This document shows positions 9,447 through 17,911 of a stretch of 64,000 bases of DNA, piece after piece; position 1 is the first letter of the stretch; every line of letters starts with the position of its first letter. The stretch comes from Alteribacillus sp041949975 (GTDB lineage: Bacteria > Bacillota > Bacilli > Bacillales > Marinococcaceae), in assembly GCF_041949975.1 (NCBI RefSeq), contig NZ_JBHFQG010000021.1:7037-71036 (forward strand), read 5' to 3'. The position numbers were made by a program, and so were the translations under genes. The notes under the pieces were generated by a model, which worked only from the letters and a program-made list of their open reading frames with translations, had not been told where the DNA came from and ran no database searches.

Positions 9447-9597
9447 CTTGAACGGTAGAAATGGCCCCTGGTTCGGTTATTTCTTGGAAATCGCCTTTTT
9501 TAGCAGCTCTTAAGGAAATCAGTTCCGTTATCATCCTTAAACAAGCAGATGGAAACAGCAGCGTAAAAATAATGGCAGGCAAGTACCTTTTCTTCAT
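9421..9597 (-). CDS. Small secreted or membrane peptide, unknown
   Basis: 58 residues, preceded by a strong AGGAGGGGGG ribosome binding site 6 bases from ATG. The N-terminus MKKRYLPAIIFTLLFPSACL resembles a signal or lipoprotein leader, with Cys at residue 19. The 3' end overlaps the convergent ferredoxin gene by 26 bp, and a hairpin terminator lies upstream on the same strand. Family unknown; it may be spurious. Confidence 0.4.
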   Translation of the reverse strand: MKKRYLPAIIFTLLFPSACLRMITELISLRAAKKGDFQEITEPGAISTVQATFPSQDL

Positions 9598-9653
9598 GTC
9601 ATTCCCCCCCTCCTTTTGTAAACTTAATCCCACTGTAACATTTTCATAAAAAA

Positions 9654-9690
9654 ACCCGGATCGTTTTCCATATAAACAATCCGGGTACAT
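9654..9690 (-). terminator. Terminator after the thiolase operon
   Basis: ACCCGGAT / ATCCGGGT perfect 8-bp stem; on the minus strand it is followed by a run of T. It ends the yhfU-yhfT-yhfS-like operon. Confidence 0.8.
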
Positions 9691-9700
9691 AACGAAACAT

Positions 9701-10846
9701 CTATACTTTTTTTAAAAGTGCCGCTATTCCCATTCCCCCGCCGATTCCCATCGTGGCAATGCCGATTTCAGCATTGTGTCTTTTCATTTCTGAACAAAGC
9801 CTGGTCGTAATAATAGCTCCGGAAGCGCCGTACGGATGGCCGAGTGCAATGCCTCCTCCGCTACTATTCACCTTTTCAAGCGGCATGTCAAGTTCGCGCA
9901 GAGAAGCAAGCACTTGGGAAGCAAATGCTTCGTTAAATTCCATGAGATCGATATCCTTTATCGTTAACCCATTTCGGCGTAAGCATTGTTCCACGGCTGG
10001 TACCGGCCCGATGCCGAGCAGATTCGGATCAACTCCTGCTGTTACCGTATCCAGTATTTCTGCCTGCGGCTCAAGCTCTAATTCCCGTGCTTTTTCTTCA
10101 GACATCATAAAAACAACCGAAGCACCGTCATTTACAGGGCACGAGTTTCCTGCGGTTACGGTTCCATTTTCTACAAAGGAGGCAGGCAGACGGCTTAACA
10201 TTTTCAAGCTCGTTCGTTTGCGCGGACATTCATCGGTTTGATGTTTCAGCCCGGGGACTGGCACGATTTCTGCATCAAACCTTCCTTCTTCCTGAGCTGC
10301 AGAAGCTTTCACATGGCTTTCTAACGCATATTGATCTTGATCCTCACGCGATATTCCGTATTCCCGGGCCACATTTTCTGCGGCTTCTCCCATTTCCGGG
10401 TCTCCAATGCTGTCTGGAGAAAATCGAGCTCTTTCATATAACCGCGGCATTCCTTTATGTAAATTTTTCGGCCTTTCCATTTTCCATGGTGCCAGACTCG
10501 TGCTTTCTGTTCCGCCTGCGATGTAGATATCCCCTGCTCCCGCTTGGATAAAACGGGCTGCTATGCTGATTGCTTCAAGGCCGGATCCGCACTGCCGATC
10601 CACTGTGACGCCTGGGACTGTTACCGGCAGGCCGGCTGTCAGCAGCGAAAGTCTGGCCATATTTCCGCCTGGACCGACGACATTTCCCAGGATCACGTCA
10701 TCAATCTCTGCCGGATCAAGCTTATTTTCTTCTACCATATGCTGGATAAGCGTGCCCGCCATTTGTTCTGGGGGGACTGTGCGAAGGATTCCATCCACTT
10801 TTCCAATTGGTGTTCGTTTTGCGCTTACGATTACGGCTTTTTTCAT
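9701..10846 (-). CDS. yhfS: Thiolase (acetyl-CoA acyltransferase, YhfS-like) with Gly in place of the second catalytic Cys
   Basis: 381-residue thiolase-fold protein of CoA/fatty-acid metabolism. The nucleophile motif DRQCGSGLEAI (C86), NEAFA and GHPYGASGA are intact. The C-terminal catalytic motif, normally ATMCIGGGxG, reads ATMGIGGGMG: Gly367 (GGA) replaces the base-catalytic Cys. This should impair Claisen condensation but could leave acyl transfer or hydrolysis. The gene overlaps the upstream acyl-CoA ligase by 4 bp (ATGA) and is the last gene of a three-gene operon with BioY, the arrangement of yhfU-yhfT-yhfS in Bacillus subtilis. Family firm; function uncertain because of the missing Cys. 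Confidence 0.85.
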   Translation of the reverse strand: MKKAVIVSAKRTPIGKVDGILRTVPPEQMAGTLIQHMVEENKLDPAEIDDVILGNVVGPGGNMARLSLLTAGLPVTVPGVTVDRQCGSGLEAISIAARFIQAGAGDIYIAGGTESTSLAPWKMERPKNLHKGMPRLYERARFSPDSIGDPEMGEAAENVAREYGISREDQDQYALESHVKASAAQEEGRFDAEIVPVPGLKHQTDECPRKRTSLKMLSRLPASFVENGTVTAGNSCPVNDGASVVFMMSEEKARELELEPQAEILDTVTAGVDPNLLGIGPVPAVEQCLRRNGLTIKDIDLMEFNEAFASQVLASLRELDMPLEKVNSSGGGIALGHPYGASGAIITTRLCSEMKRHNAEIGIATMGIGGGMGIAALLKKV

Positions 10847-12390
10847 TGTACCTGACCTTGCCCTTCTGATAGGAATTGGTTTTCCACATTCTTTTTCACT
10901 TTTTGTCTGGAAGGCTTTCCGCTTGTCGTAAGCGGAATGTTTTTAGCAGCCAAGATGAAGTGGGGACATTTGTAGCTGGCCAAATGCTTTTTACAAAAGG
11001 CTTTTAGGTCTTCTTTTATTGACTTGTCGTCTTTTAAAAACTCTTCTTTTACGACCACCATTGCGGCAACAGCTTCTCCCCAGTATTCATCCTCTATGCC
11101 GGTAACAGCTGCACCTTTCACCATAGGGCTCGATTTCAATACCTCTTCCACTTCCTCCGGGTACACGTTCAGCCCGCCGGTCACGATCATATTTTTCTTG
11201 CGGCCGGCAAGGTGTAAAAACCCGTCTTGATCCTGCTGCACTAAATCTCCTGAGGAAATAAATGCATCTGGCTTTGAAAAAGCTCCTGGATAGTAGCCGG
11301 CAAACACCATTGGACTTCGTACAAACAATTCACCGATCTCTCCAGGCTCAACTTCGTCTCCGGCTTCGTTTAGGACCGATACTTCTACGTTAGAAAATGG
11401 ATAACCAAGCGCATTGGCACTTCTCAAACGATCATTATGGTGCAGGATGCTGACAAAACTGAGCTCCGAAGCCCCGTAAAATTCGATCCATTCGGCATCC
11501 GGCCAGGTGTTTTCTAACACGGTCTTTCTTTGCTGGGACATTTTCGCACCGGATGCGATGCATTTCCTAAGCATTCTTGCATTTCTTTCTCTTTGTTCAA
11601 GCGACTGAGCAATAGCTTCGTACATCGTTGGCACTCCGTACATCACAGAAATTCTTTTCGTATTTATTCTATCTATGACAGCTTCAGCTTGAAAACGTTC
11701 TTCGAGGAAGCAAACAGCTCCCCGATGTAAAGCATGGAGAGCAGCGAATAAAAAAAGCGAATGAACGAGCGGCCCTGGCACTAAAATATGATCGCCCGGT
11801 TGTAATTTCAGCTCTTTATCACATTCTGTAAAGCTTTCTTTCCAGGAGAAATGGGTTCTCATAAACCCTTTTGGAAGACCCGTCGTACCTGAAGTGAAAC
11901 CCATATAAAATAGTGCATCACCTGGGACGTCCGGTAACACCTCATTACTTGTTTCACTTCCTTCCAGCCACTCTTCACATGCCGTATATAGCGCTGTCTC
12001 TCCTTTGCACACGATCACTTGTACCGATGGTGGAAGCTCATCTTTTATATGGATAAATTTTTTTTCGATAAAAAGAAGCTCAGGTGTGGTGTCTTTTATT
12101 ATGGCTGTAAGTTCTTTATCCGACCATTTCGGATCAAACGTGACAGCAAGCCAGCCTGCTTTTGCAGCTCCTAAGAATATCTCTACAAACTCCACGCTGT
12201 TAGAAAGCAGCACCGCGGCTTTAGGCGGCACCGAATTCTCCGTTTTCCGAGACGCTTGACGAAGCGCTTTTGCGATACGATCTGTTTTATGATGAAGTTC
12301 TCCATACGTAACCGTTTTTTCTGGAGTGGAAACAGCTGGTTTATCTGGGTTTGCTGCTGCGTTATGAACAAATGAAGCGGCAATCGACAT
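10843..12390 (-). CDS. yhfT: Acyl-CoA synthetase, ANL superfamily (YhfT-like)
   Basis: 515 residues. Would adenylate a carboxylic acid and form its CoA thioester. The core motif FTSGTTGLPKGF, the YGASE aromatic-binding motif, GDLVQQD and GRKKNMIVTGGLNVYPEEVE hinge are present, as is the terminal TTSGKPSRQK lysine. It sits between bioY and the thiolase, 18 bp downstream of bioY, so the operon couples a biotin or related acid transporter to acid activation and beta-oxidation-like chemistry; pimelate-like or dethiobiotin-related substrates are possible but inferred. Confidence 0.87.
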   Translation of the reverse strand: MSIAASFVHNAAANPDKPAVSTPEKTVTYGELHHKTDRIAKALRQASRKTENSVPPKAAVLLSNSVEFVEIFLGAAKAGWLAVTFDPKWSDKELTAIIKDTTPELLFIEKKFIHIKDELPPSVQVIVCKGETALYTACEEWLEGSETSNEVLPDVPGDALFYMGFTSGTTGLPKGFMRTHFSWKESFTECDKELKLQPGDHILVPGPLVHSLFLFAALHALHRGAVCFLEERFQAEAVIDRINTKRISVMYGVPTMYEAIAQSLEQRERNARMLRKCIASGAKMSQQRKTVLENTWPDAEWIEFYGASELSFVSILHHNDRLRSANALGYPFSNVEVSVLNEAGDEVEPGEIGELFVRSPMVFAGYYPGAFSKPDAFISSGDLVQQDQDGFLHLAGRKKNMIVTGGLNVYPEEVEEVLKSSPMVKGAAVTGIEDEYWGEAVAAMVVVKEEFLKDDKSIKEDLKAFCKKHLASYKCPHFILAAKNIPLTTSGKPSRQKVKKNVENQFLSEGQGQVQ

Positions 12391-12408
12391 GTTTGGTTCC
12401 TTCCTCTC

Positions 12409-12990
12409 TTAGCCAGCCCTTTTTGTTGATTGTACCACTTGTTTCTGTCCTTTTAACAGGGATGGATGACTTTTAGCAATTTTCACAGCAATGGTCGCAG
12501 ACACAACTGCTTTTACAGTATCCCCTGGTACAAATCCTAATGATGACACCGCTGCAGCCCATAAAGAAATGTTGGTAATAAATGCTAGATAAACAATACC
12601 AAAAGCGTGAATGACGAGAATACCGCCAATAATATTAATGATAATTGCTTTTGCCAGGCTTAAGGTTGGCTGTGCTTTCTGCATCATATATCCAATGAGA
12701 CATGCAGCGATCGGCCATGCAAGAATGTAACCTCCGCTAGGCCCAAATAATACTCCAAGTCCTCCGCGGCCGCCGGCAAGAATCGGCATACCCGCAGCGA
12801 CTAAAGCCAAAAAGAGAAGCATGCTTCCTCCTCCAAGTTTTGCGCCAAGCAGGGAACCTGCAAGCATGACACCGAGTGTCTGCGCTGTAATAGGGACAGG
12901 AGTAAATGGAAGCGGGATTGGAGGCATTAACCCAAGCACCCCTACCACTGCTGCAAACATCGCCACATACATCATATTTCTGGTCTTCAT
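12409..12990 (-). CDS. bioY: BioY-family biotin transporter substrate-binding subunit
   Basis: 193-residue integral membrane protein, S-component of an ECF-type transporter for biotin. It has about six hydrophobic helices and the family patterns PFTPVPITAQTLGVMLAGSLLG and GRGGLGVLFGPSGGYILAWP. The ATG at 12990 is chosen because AGGAGG lies 9 bases upstream; a TTG two codons earlier is too close to it. First gene of an operon with the acyl-CoA ligase and thiolase. Confidence 0.9.
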   Translation of the reverse strand: MKTRNMMYVAMFAAVVGVLGLMPPIPLPFTPVPITAQTLGVMLAGSLLGAKLGGGSMLLFLALVAAGMPILAGGRGGLGVLFGPSGGYILAWPIAACLIGYMMQKAQPTLSLAKAIIINIIGGILVIHAFGIVYLAFITNISLWAAAVSSLGFVPGDTVKAVVSATIAVKIAKSHPSLLKGQKQVVQSTKRAG

Positions 12991-13022
12991 TCTCAACGTC
13001 CTCCTAAGATAAGTATATGGAG

Positions 13023-13083
13023 AATGTAAAACAAGACACCATATATGTCAACTTAAATTTTAAACCAGTTTACATTAATGGTG
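13023..13083 (-). promoter_or_regulatory. Promoter of the bioY operon with possible operator
   Basis: On the minus strand TTGACA (13046-13051) and TACATT (13023-13028) are 17 bp apart. An 8-bp inverted repeat GACACCAT / ATGGTGTC flanks the -35 region, one arm lying in the spacer. The arms do not match the consensus BirA site, so the regulator is unknown. Confidence 0.55.
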
Positions 13084-13093
13084 TCTTTATGAA

Positions 13094-13137
13094 TTGACAA
13101 GGCTTCGAAAAAGAAGAGATACTTATACCAAAGTATA
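13094..13137 (+). promoter_or_regulatory. Promoter and operator-like dyad of the U-C selenoprotein gene
   Basis: TTGACA (13094-13099), 18 bp, GATACT (13118-13123). The dyad TATAC-CAAA-GTATA (13124-13137) starts right after the -10 box, a position where a bound repressor would block initiation. Regulator unknown. Confidence 0.55.
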
Positions 13138-13169
13138 CATGTCTATTCCTTTTGGGAAGGAGATGAAGC

Positions 13170-13562
13170 ATGAAAGATGAAGTAATGATCATCCGTATGA
13201 CGCCTCAAATTGGTGGAGACTGATGTGGAGGAATTACTGATGACGGGTTCATCAGCATGCAGGATACATTTAAAGACATTCGCAGCGAAATGGAAGAGAT
13301 TGGTGTTCTGTACCGGGAGCTTCGTGCCTTGTATGGGGACGAAATAGAGATTATTTATCTTGATCCCAGAAACACGTTTTCTATTATTGGCTATTTCCTG
13401 CGCCATTGGAAAGCAGGATCGATCCGTTTTTCTGAATGCTGCAAAGCTGTCTTTTTTGAGGTTCGCCGCTGCTCTTTTTTTTATAACGGACAGTTGCTGA
13501 ATCCTGATAAAACGTGGGAGAAAGAAAAGCTGCTGCAAAAGCTTGAAGAAGTGCGGCACTGA
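13170..13562 (+). CDS. Unrecognised small protein with GGD-U-C-GG motif (candidate new selenoprotein)
   Basis: 130 residues when codon 18 (TGA, 13221-13223) is read through; GGAAGGAG precedes the ATG by 7 bases. The N-terminus VMIIRMTPQIGG is a beta strand leading to D17-U18-C19-G-G-I, then a long helix (30-55), a strand EIEIIYLDPRN (58-68), and a C-terminal SFFYNGQLLN strand. This beta-motif-alpha-beta pattern with an NG turn resembles thioredoxin-fold redox proteins such as YuzD, but I cannot name the family. Further Cys occur at 90, 91 and 101. The gene ends in UGA, so the two UGAs must be told apart; a near-perfect hairpin follows only the first. Without readthrough only 17 residues would be made. 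Confidence 0.7.
13221..13255 (+). promoter_or_regulatory. Candidate SECIS hairpin after the U-C gene UGA
   Basis: Thirteen bases after the UGA a perfect 7-bp stem CTGATGA / TCATCAG (13237-13243, 13249-13255) closes the 5-nt loop CGGGT. Stem, spacing and a G near the start of the loop all match the bacterial SECIS consensus; it is the best of the four in this window. Confidence 0.7.
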
Positions 13563-13564
13563 AA

Positions 13565-13680
13565 CATTTTTGCCGGACGGACACTGGTTCCGTTATTTGT
13601 GTAAAATAGTGCAATTTCCGTTATATCTCAAAAAATTGCTGCCTATCAGCCCTTGGAAGAAAATAAAGGAACGGCTGTGC
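13565..13680. repeat. Foldback-family repeat fragment
   Basis: GGACACTGGTTCCGTTATT and a second TTTCCGTTAT in direct order; related to the arms at 24018 and 45742 but without clear opposite arms. Confidence 0.4.
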
Positions 13681-13702
13681 GCTGCCAATCCTTTTTAAAA
13701 GC

Positions 13703-13735
13703 AAAAAGTGCCCCAGACATCGACCGGGGCACTTC
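13703..13735 (-). terminator. Bidirectional terminator between the U-C gene and tagH
   Basis: AAGTGCCCC / GGGGCACTT perfect 9-bp stem, located 2 bases from the tagH stop codon. Confidence 0.8.
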
Positions 13736-13737
13736 CA

Positions 13738-14541
13738 TTAAACCAATTCTTTCATTTTACTTTGACGTTCGAACCCTTCTTGCCTGAATTTCTTTCTTTT
13801 TTTCTTCGACCATTTGTTATATTCTTTCAAGAATGCTTCATAGTCTCCGAGTACTTCTTCCATGGCTCCGAAGGCTTTTTTCTCGCCAAATTCGAGCCAC
13901 ATGATTTTATTGCAAAACTCTTTCATCTGCGCAATTGAGTGGCTGACAAAAAACATTGTTTTACCGCGCTCTTTGAATTCTTTCATCTTTTCAAGACTCT
14001 TTTTCGCAAAGGCTTTATCTCCAACAGATAACGCTTCATCGACAATTAGAATGTCGGGGTCGATGCTTACGTTGATCGCAAACCCGAGCCTTGATTTCAT
14101 CCCTTTCGAGTATGATTTTACCGGCTGGTCAATGAATTTATCCAGCTCTGCAAATTCGATAATGTCCTGCTCCATGTTCTTGATTTCTTTTCTATTAAAG
14201 CCGAGCATCAAGCATTTCAGCTCGATGTTTTCTCTTCCAGTTAGTTTGTTGTTTAGACCTGCGGACACATCAATAATCGCTGTTTCGCCGTTAATAGTGA
14301 TGTCTCCGCTCGTTTCTGGAACAATGCCTGAAATAATGTTGGACAAGGTAGATTTTCCTGATCCGTTCACACCGACCAGCCCGATGATATCGCCTTTATC
14401 TGCTTCAAAGGAAACGTCTCTAAGCGCATAAAATTCTTCTCCGAAGCTTTTTGGAAGCAACAGGTCTTTTAAGCGTTCGGATTGAGTGTGGTACAGCTTA
14501 AACTTTTTCGTTACATTTTTAGCAACTATCGCTTTTGCCAT
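13738..14541 (-). CDS. tagH: Teichoic acid exporter ATP-binding subunit TagH
   Basis: 267-residue ABC ATPase that powers export of wall teichoic acid. Walker A GVNGSGKST, signature SKGMKSRLGF, Walker B DILIVDEALSVGD and the H-loop FFVSHS are visible. The TagH-type features are KSYSKGMKSRL and the short C-terminus; Bacillus subtilis TagH carries a long extra C-terminal domain that is absent here. It lies directly downstream of tagG. The ATG at 14541 is preferred because GGAAGTG is 6 bases before it. Confidence 0.88.
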   Translation of the reverse strand: MAKAIVAKNVTKKFKLYHTQSERLKDLLLPKSFGEEFYALRDVSFEADKGDIIGLVGVNGSGKSTLSNIISGIVPETSGDITINGETAIIDVSAGLNNKLTGRENIELKCLMLGFNRKEIKNMEQDIIEFAELDKFIDQPVKSYSKGMKSRLGFAINVSIDPDILIVDEALSVGDKAFAKKSLEKMKEFKERGKTMFFVSHSIAQMKEFCNKIMWLEFGEKKAFGAMEEVLGDYEAFLKEYNKWSKKKRKKFRQEGFERQSKMKELV

Positions 14542-14599
14542 CTTTATCACTTCCGTCTACAATTTAAGATTCGCTGCTTCATCCATCCGCCAAAACTGT

Positions 14600-15406
14600 T
14601 TATAAAAAGTCTATGAAGTGACGGCGGAAACGCATGTGCAGCATGGAACCTATGACAAAAAGAACGACAACTATGCTCCAAAAATAAAGGGTATACTGCC
14701 AATGTTCTATAAAATACCACGACTCACCAAAAAAAGCGGCGCGGTACCCTTCTACTAAATAGTAGAGCGGGTTCAACTGCATTAATGATTGAATTCTTTC
14801 CGGAAGCACTTCCGTTACCCATAAAAACGGCGTTAAATATAACAACACACGAATGGTAGACTGAATAAACATCTGTGCGTCCCGGATGACTGTGGTCACT
14901 GTAGAAAAAATCAGTACCACAGCAATAATTAATATCAGCATACTAAAAATAAAATAAGGAAACTGCAAATAATAGACATTGACCGGATAACCTGAAAACT
15001 GCATATACAATATAATAATTAATAATAGAACAAAATGCGGGTAAAGCTTTGATACCACAACGTAAGCTGGAATCACGCTGGTAGGAAAACTCATTTTCGA
15101 TACCATGCGTATTTTCGAATAAATGGCTTTGGATCCTTGCGTTACAGCAGGCTGAATGAAAAACCAGATGGTAATGCCGGCCATCATCCAGCTGAGAAAA
15201 GGAACTCCGTCTACATCTTCATTGTTTCGAATTCCATATCCAAATACAAACCAATAAATGGCGATAAAAAAGGCCGGTGTAATTAACTCCCAAAGCGGAC
15301 CTAAATAATTGTTGTTATTCTTAATTTTAATTTCATACAGAGCAAGGCGGTTGATTAAATACATGCTCTGCCACAGTTCTTTTATAATCGTACCAACAGA
15401 TTTCAT
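14600..15406 (-). CDS. tagG: Teichoic acid exporter permease TagG
   Basis: 268-residue ABC-2 type permease with about six membrane helices, partner of TagH. The N-terminus has the amphipathic LYEIKIKNNNNYLGPLWELI segment typical of polysaccharide and teichoic acid permeases, and the C-terminus has LNPLYYLVEGYRAAFFGE. Gap to tagH is 58 bp and to the upstream glycerophosphotransferase about 24 bp, so this is one operon. Confidence 0.9.
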   Translation of the reverse strand: MKSVGTIIKELWQSMYLINRLALYEIKIKNNNNYLGPLWELITPAFFIAIYWFVFGYGIRNNEDVDGVPFLSWMMAGITIWFFIQPAVTQGSKAIYSKIRMVSKMSFPTSVIPAYVVVSKLYPHFVLLLIIILYMQFSGYPVNVYYLQFPYFIFSMLILIIAVVLIFSTVTTVIRDAQMFIQSTIRVLLYLTPFLWVTEVLPERIQSLMQLNPLYYLVEGYRAAFFGESWYFIEHWQYTLYFWSIVVVLFVIGSMLHMRFRRHFIDFL

Positions 15407-15430
15407 CGTCATACCTTCTTTTTATTCCCT

Positions 15431-16666
15431 TCACTGCTTATCAAACACTTGCTCAATGACACGTTTGGAAGCTTCTCCGTCTTCTAGTGAATGGAACGTA
15501 TTTTCGAACCATTCGACATGCGGTTTATATCTGGTTCGGATTGTATCAGCCTGCTTTACTTCATCGATGATTTCCTCTGTTGTGGTCACAAGCGGGCCAG
15601 GTGCTTCGTTTTCAAAATCAAAGTAAAACCCTCTTAATTGATCACGGTAGCTCTCAATGTCATATACATAAAAGATCATCGGCCTTTTTAATACGCCAAA
15701 ATCAAACATAACCGAGGAATAATCCGTAATCAAAAGATCACTGATGATATAAAGATCCCGGATATCTGGATAATTGGAGCCGTCAAAAGCAAATCCTTCA
15801 TAGTCCTTCAAATTCAGCTTGTCGGATACTAAATAATGGAGCCGCAGTACAATGACATATTCGTCACCAAGCTCCTCACGCATGCGATCAAGGTCCATTT
15901 GGACTGCGAATTTATACTTTCCGATAAAATGATACTCATTATCCCGCCATGTTGGTGCATATAAAATGATTTTTTTATCGTTTGGAATACGAAGCCTTTC
16001 TCTTATTCTTTCCTCATCTTCAGCTGTATAATGAAACAAATAATCATTTCTTGGATATCCTGTTTCCAGCAGCTCCTGGTCAAAATGAAAAGCTCTTCTA
16101 AAAATCTCTGAAGAGTAAGTGTTTGGAGAAACGAGATAATTCCATCTGCTTGCTTCGGCTACAAAGTTCCGCTTATACATTTCTGTCGTTGTTCCAGGCA
16201 TCAGCACTTCATCCATATCGAGGGCAAGCCTTTTTAATGGCGTCCCGTGCCAAGTCTGTAAATACACCGTATCATGCGGTTTTGCGATCCATTTTGGAAG
16301 CCGGCTGTTAAATACCCAGTATTTCGCTCTCATCATCACAATAAACCACTTTAATGAAAATCGGTGGATCGTTTTGACGCCATGTTCTTCAAAACGTGAT
16401 TTAAAGCGGTGGTCAATGCTCCAGTAATAGATATAATTTCTATCTTCTTCCTTTAATGTTTCATAGATAGCTCTTGGGTTACAGCTGTACTGCTTGCCTA
16501 AAAAGCTTTCAAATACGATAATATTTTTCTTTTTCGGCAGGCGGCCGACAAGAAGCGAAACCCCGCGGTAAAAGCGGCGTATCTTTTTTGATTTTTTAAT
16601 TTTTTTCCATCGCTTTGTAAATTTCTTTTTGAATTTTTTCTTAAATTTCTTAAATCGTTTTTTCAT
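15431..16666 (-). CDS. CDP-glycerol glycerophosphotransferase (TagB/TagF family)
   Basis: 411 residues. Adds glycerol phosphate from CDP-glycerol to teichoic acid primer or chain on the inner membrane face. The C-terminal catalytic region is recognisable: QTWHGTPLKRLALD, YAPTWRDNEYH, ISDLLITDYSSVMFDF and the preceding YPRNDYLF. The very basic first 35 residues (many Lys-Lys-Phe) suit membrane association. Length fits TagB or a short TagF rather than the 740-residue full TagF, so primase and polymerase roles cannot be separated. Confidence 0.88.
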   Translation of the reverse strand: MKKRFKKFKKKFKKKFTKRWKKIKKSKKIRRFYRGVSLLVGRLPKKKNIIVFESFLGKQYSCNPRAIYETLKEEDRNYIYYWSIDHRFKSRFEEHGVKTIHRFSLKWFIVMMRAKYWVFNSRLPKWIAKPHDTVYLQTWHGTPLKRLALDMDEVLMPGTTTEMYKRNFVAEASRWNYLVSPNTYSSEIFRRAFHFDQELLETGYPRNDYLFHYTAEDEERIRERLRIPNDKKIILYAPTWRDNEYHFIGKYKFAVQMDLDRMREELGDEYVIVLRLHYLVSDKLNLKDYEGFAFDGSNYPDIRDLYIISDLLITDYSSVMFDFGVLKRPMIFYVYDIESYRDQLRGFYFDFENEAPGPLVTTTEEIIDEVKQADTIRTRYKPHVEWFENTFHSLEDGEASKRVIEQVFDKQ

Positions 16667-16748
16667 TTAATTCAATACCCTTCTGATTCAAAAAGTAATA
16701 TGGTTACACTGCTTGATCTATTATAAACGTTTTGCCACGTGGAGACAA

Positions 16749-16785
16749 AAAAGAAAAAGAGAGAAAAAAATCCTCTCTCTTTCTA
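16749..16785 (-). terminator. Hairpin downstream of tagD
   Basis: AAAGAGAGAGG / CTCTCTTTTTC complementary arms around a T-rich loop directly after the tagD stop, read from the minus strand; it may separate tagD from the glycerophosphotransferase gene. Confidence 0.6.
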
Positions 16786-17181
16786 ATAAGCATTTGCAAG
16801 AAGCAGTTCTTTTTTAATTTTTGTCGTAGAAATATTAGCCGTTCTTGGCAGATAAATCACTTCGCAATATGGCTTAAGGTAGTCGAATTTCCCTTTCCAG
16901 TCATCTCCCATCACGAGAGTGTCCACGTTATAATCTAGAATATCTTCCACTTTTTGTTCCCATTTCTCTTCTGGGATTACTTCGTCTACATAACGAACAG
17001 CTTCTAAAATCATTTTTCTTTGTTCATAAGAATAATATGCTTTTTTGTTTTTCAGCGCATTAAACTCGTCTGTGGAAATAGCCACAATAAGATAATCTCC
17101 TAAGGCCTTTGCGCGTTTTAGTATATTAATATGGCCCCAGTGTAGTAAATCGAATGTTCCGTAAGTGATAACTTTCTTCAT
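16783..17181 (-). CDS. tagD: Glycerol-3-phosphate cytidylyltransferase TagD
   Basis: 132 residues, the standard length. Makes CDP-glycerol from CTP and glycerol 3-phosphate for teichoic acid synthesis. The N-terminal GTFDLLHWGHINILKRA has the nucleotidyltransferase HxGH motif and AISTDEFN follows; the family RTxxISTT-like motif appears as RTANISTTKIKKEL. AGGAGGG precedes the ATG. It feeds the substrate of the downstream glycerophosphotransferase. Confidence 0.95.
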   Translation of the reverse strand: MKKVITYGTFDLLHWGHINILKRAKALGDYLIVAISTDEFNALKNKKAYYSYEQRKMILEAVRYVDEVIPEEKWEQKVEDILDYNVDTLVMGDDWKGKFDYLKPYCEVIYLPRTANISTTKIKKELLLANAY

Positions 17182-17452
17182 TTTTAAGCCCTCCTAGCTG
17201 CATTAGAAACTAGAAATTCACAATTATATGGATTCTTTACTGCTCGTTTACTTTCTCTTAAAAAATTAACCAAAAATATAACTTTATTTAGTTGACTTTC
17301 AGAATTATATCACACCCACCAGCTCTGCACTATAAACTAATGATGAAATATCACCAGATTTATATAAAAAAGTATGTGAAAATCTCTATTTTGCAGAAAA
17401 ATTTACCAGCAGATTGTGATAAAATGCCCTTATATTATGGGTTTTTCATGTA

Positions 17453-17500
17453 TAAAAAAAGAGGCACCTTTGTCACATAATGGACAAGGATGCCTCACTC
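17453..17500 (-). terminator. Terminator after the 84-residue protein gene
   Basis: GAGGCAtCCTTGTC / GACAAaGGtGCCTC stem followed by seven T on the minus strand. The rest of 17182-17519 holds the tagD upstream region, including a minus-strand TATAAT near 17312. Confidence 0.8.
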
Positions 17501-17519
17501 CTTTTTCTTATGTGCATGA

Positions 17520-17774
17520 TTAATTTTTACAGGTGAATAATTGGCCTTTATAACCATCCTGGGTGGTTCCTTCTGTTCTAGCGATTTTTCCTTCTTCCGC
17601 AAGTCTTTCTAGTGAGGCGAGCACATCTTCAAGCGGCTTTTCACTGTCAAACAGCTCTTCATTAATTTCCGCTGGGGAAAACACTTTATCATCTCTTTTG
17701 TCTACTTCTATATTCTGGATAAAATCATAAATTTCTTCATCCAAAAAGATCATCCTTTCTGCACTGGTTGTCAA
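17520..17774 (-). CDS. Small winged-helix-like protein, unknown function
   Basis: 84 residues. The central part (FSPAEINEELFDSEKPLEDVLASLERLAEEGKIART) has the spacing of a winged helix-turn-helix, and a C-terminal wing-like GQLFTC. The start is uncertain: TTG at 17774 or ATG seven codons later, neither with a good ribosome binding site. Possibly a small transcription regulator; monocistronic. Confidence 0.6.
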   Translation of the reverse strand: MTTSAERMIFLDEEIYDFIQNIEVDKRDDKVFSPAEINEELFDSEKPLEDVLASLERLAEEGKIARTEGTTQDGYKGQLFTCKN

Positions 17775-17911
17775 CTAAGCTGCTTAAGAAAAAGCTATCT
17801 ATCTTTAACCATATTAATAAATTGTTAAACTTATATTTATAAAAAGCTAAAAAAAAAACGATAAGAAAAATGTAACTTGGGTACTCCTAATAGCAGGGGT
17901 GAGAGACAAAA

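Noticed and set aside
13023..13083. BirA biotin operator before bioY
   Set aside because: AATGTAAAC / GTTTTACATT arms exist but are about 35 bp apart, far more than the usual 14-16; left as an unknown operator.
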